Below, one piece after another: positions 61,301 through 64,000 of a stretch of DNA of 64,000 nucleotides. The stretch spans positions 117,433,680-117,497,679 of the forward strand of contig NC_089240.1 in the NCBI RefSeq assembly GCF_963924675.1, read 5' to 3'. Within the stretch, counting starts at the first letter, position 1, and the number at the start of each line of letters is the position of its first letter. The position numbers were made by a program, and so were the translations under genes. This DNA comes from Phocoena phocoena (taxonomy: Eukaryota > Chordata > Mammalia > Artiodactyla > Phocoenidae). The notes beneath the pieces were generated by a model that saw only the letters and a list, made by a program, of their open reading frames with translations, was not told the DNA's origin and ran no database searches.

Positions 61301-61900
61301 TGTTATAGAAGAAAGAAAATATAACATTAGAATTTAAAAGGTTTAGTGTACAAGTGAGCATTCAGGCAGTGGCAGATAACGACTGGGTTAGCATTTTGCT
61401 TCCCACCCTCCCCAAACAGCCACGGGCTGCTTCTAGGCCAGAATACCACTCCCATCTTTCAGTTCATCTGCAAATAGGAGACTGGGTCATGGTTCCTTAT
61501 CCATACCTCAAGTCTTGTATACAAGGAAAACTCTGAGATGATGTCATCTTTGAATATAAAAATTGAACTCTCAAGTTTGACAAACATGAAGGCGCTTTCC
61601 CTTATTGGTCTCACAGGGGACTAAAAATCCTGAAAAATCTTCCTGCTACGAAACGTAAAAACATGGTGGGGAAAAGAAAATTAAATTTTTTCTAATGAAT
61701 GGCTGAGTTGGCAGGAAAGACAAGGAAATCCTCCGAGGCCAAAACCATTACCAGGGCAAATATTCTGAGAGAAGCCAACTGAGAATAGAAGTTGCCCCAA
61801 GGCAGCTGCTAAATCCCAGGTGACTTAGAACTTGGTTTTAATGGTCATGCTTTGGTGGAGATTCAAAGCCTACAGCGCTAGGCATCAGATCAGAGAAAAT
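61301..61900. other. Unique region, no gene found
   Basis: No repeat recognised. A short ATG-led exon-like string at 61507-61547 was rejected. Confidence 0.55.
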
Positions 61901-61929
61901 ACAGGAGAATATGTGTATATCCTGTGGGT

Positions 61930-62340
61930 AGGATAGAATTTTTTAAACAAAATGCAAGAAGCAGAAAGCTTAAAGGAAAAGATTGATAACTTAGGCTACA
62001 CTAAATTTAAAGTTTTCTTTCATCAGGATGATGAAAGAAAAGGATGATGTCTATCATAAAGAAAATGATGACAAGCCACAAATTAGAAGCAGACAGTGCA
62101 ATACATATAAGTGACAAACAAATAGTATCAAGGATATATAAAAGATTGTAAGTCAATTAAAAAAAAAGACAAACCACATGACAGAAAAATGGGGAAAAAA
62201 ATAACACAGACAGGCATTTCACGGAAAAGGAAATAGGAATGGTCAATAAACATTTGTAAAGATCCTCAACGGCATTTGTAAAGTTTGAAATGCAAATTTC
62301 AAGGACAGTAAGATAATATTTTCTACCTACCACTTAAACA
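61930..62340 (+). mobile_element. L1 ORF2 fragment, old
   Basis: 'gaaaagattgataacttagg', 'ctacactaaatttaaagttt' and 'aggcatttcacggaaaagga'. Confidence 0.75.
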
Positions 62341-64000
62341 ATAATTTTAAAACATCGACGTTAGCATGCACCTATATGTGTGTAATCATTATAGATGTTT
62401 TGGCTTTGGCCGTGGCTCTTATCACAGATTTCTTTTCTTATGAAGCATCCATTTTGAAAGACCACATTAAAAATTGTCTTAGTGATCACTGAAAGAAAAC
62501 ATATCAGGGAGAGTTTTACCGTGATAGAGCTGAAGGGCAAATGCAGTGACTAGACACAGGCTAAAATGGAAACAGAAAAATCAGTTAGATGTGACAACAA
62601 AGATCAAAGGAACTCTGCGGTGGCGTTAAAGGCATGGATAATGTCAACTCAAACATTCGCAAGTGTGGCCTGAGTACCTACTATGCATTCAGCGGTGTTT
62701 TAGAACCCACTTACACGGCACTTAAGAACGAACAGTTTCCAATTCAGGGAAGAACATCCACAGATCTGGCTGTCCTCGGAGACTCAACCTTTGAAATTGC
62801 GCTTTGAAGGGAAAAACCCTGGGATGATTTTACCCACAGTAGCACGAAGTGGAATTCTAAAGGATGATGGGAAAGGGAAGGAAGGAATGAGAGGCTGGAA
62901 GGAGAGAATAGGAATACAAATCAGGAATCCACATTTCAAAACAACTTTAAGTGTCCTTTTCGTTTACCTATCAGCCACTCTCATCATTTGTGTATTTCTT
63001 CTTTCAACAAACCTTTGTTAGACTCCTATCTGTTGCCATGCCCCAAGCAGCGCTGGGGACACAGAAACCAGTGAAAACACTGGCCCAGCCTCATGGGCTC
63101 TTCATCTGGGAGCTAAGTGTTACAATAGTATTGAGCCTAGGACACTGTGAGCACACAGAGGAAGGACATCGAGCACTAAACTGATAAAATAGATGCCGTA
63201 TGAACAAAGGAAAGAAAACGGTTTTGTGGCCTAATCTGTGCTGAATACCTCCCGGCATGCATTTGCAGCATTTTCAGTGTGCAGCAATGACTCAACATTA
63301 TACCAAGGTCGATGGCCTCTGACCTGCTTCCAAGGAGGGGAGTAAGTGGTAGTGAGCTCCCTCAGCCTGTCATGCATGAGACCAATGAAGCGGAACTGTT
63401 CATTTCTGTAACTTTTGCCAACTCCGATGTTTATGTGTTTCTGTGCGTGCGTATAGTCCAGAGAATTGGAAATAATAAGTATGTAATTAAAATGGCTGGT
63501 TCTGAAAATTCATTCTGCCGTCTTTCATATCACTTGTAAAGTCAAGAGGCAATATGAAGAAGCTCACACTGATAAGAAGTGGTTAAAAACTGCAGCGTGG
63601 AGCCTTTATTTACTCTTCTCCACTGTGAAAGCGCTTTTGTGACTCAATCGTGTGTCTTTTAAAATTTATACTCCATAAAAATTGACAGGATCTTTGCTAA
63701 ATGCCGGAACTCTGGTAAAGGGCTTTTTAATATGTACATGAGGATATATATTATATACATATTTCATATATGTTATATACAATTATGCATCATCTTCAAA
63801 ACCATACATTACCTGTTATGAAAATAAATGTCTTTCAGAATTTGCTTCCGTGGGTACTTCTGAGAGCACAGTTTAAACAAAAAACGTCTTCATCACACAA
63901 TTTTGAATGTTCCAAATTATTTCTTAACAATAGAAATTTGAGAAAAAAGCATGTAAATCAAAGGGACATCACTTTACTCATCCAAATCATACTCATTCAA
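62341..64000. other. Mostly unique region at the window's end
   Basis: An old MIR/L2-like segment at about 62980-63130 ('gctggggacacagaaaccag'). Otherwise no gene, exon or repeat family that I can support. Confidence 0.55.

Noticed and set aside
61507..61547. ATG-led open stretch on the minus strand with donor GTATGG (MTSSQSFPCIQDL)
   Set aside because: It ends in the wrong phase to join the 46261-46329 exon, and nothing else supports it.
1..64000. CRISPR arrays, operons, bacterial mobile systems
   Set aside because: The sequence is spliced mammalian DNA; the regularly spaced repeats seen are SINEs and microsatellites.
62341..64000. 3' end of ATP11C, the expected upstream neighbour of MCF2 in human
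   Set aside because: No P-type ATPase motif or recognisable ATP11C exon was found; it probably lies beyond the window.

Overview
This window is mammalian nuclear DNA, and its repeats point to a cetacean. About 27 tRNA-Glu-derived SINEs of the CHR type are present. They recur as 'cttccctggtgg...' heads with tails that mark sense or antisense insertion, and many are flanked by near-perfect target-site duplications. CHR SINEs are known from cetaceans, hippos and ruminants. The dominant GC-rich subfamily here ('gagccatggccgctgag', 'gcccgcgtaccgc') is the one I associate with whales and dolphins. Old MIR, L1, MaLR and a mariner-type MITE complete the repeat landscape. The species call is inference from repeats, not from a search.

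The one protein-coding gene I can support is MCF2 (the DBL proto-oncogene, a Rho-family guanine-nucleotide exchange factor), on the minus strand. I reconstructed 17 coding exons of the long form from about 46.3 kb down to 6.15 kb, plus one alternative first coding exon at 37.1 kb. All have GT-AG introns, all phases join, and none has a frameshift or stop. In order they encode the Sec14/CRAL-TRIO-like region, the linker and spectrin-like helical region, and the start of the DH catalytic domain. The rest of the DH domain, the PH domain and the C terminus lie beyond position 1, outside the window. In human, MCF2 sits on Xq27 beside F9 and ATP11C, so this window is probably X-linked; neither neighbour was recognised here.

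Layout. 1-6149: intron downstream of the last visible exon, with a SINE, L1 pieces and a GT microsatellite. 6150-9591: five compact exons covering the start of the DH domain and its linker, with a truncated U4 snRNA retropseudogene in one intron. 9592-28095: nine exons for the linker, the spectrin-like region and the C-terminal part of the Sec14 region, with introns rich in SINE, MIR and L1. 28096-40450: long introns holding the alternative first exon (37091-37141) and a striking pair of abutting perfect inverted repeats (38303-38371). 40451-46329: the three 5' Sec14-region exons. 46330-64000: no exon firmly identified; a dense pile of L1, SINE, LTR and MITE insertions. Just 5' of the first Sec14 exon is a CpG-clustered segment that is open in frame, and it may be an alternative first exon.

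No undescribed gene system was found. The observations most worth checking are the tandem hairpins, the in-frame CpG-rich extension upstream of the Sec14 exon, two SINEs inserted at the same site of a diverged local duplication, and the SINE/L1 tandem bounded by three copies of one target-site duplication.
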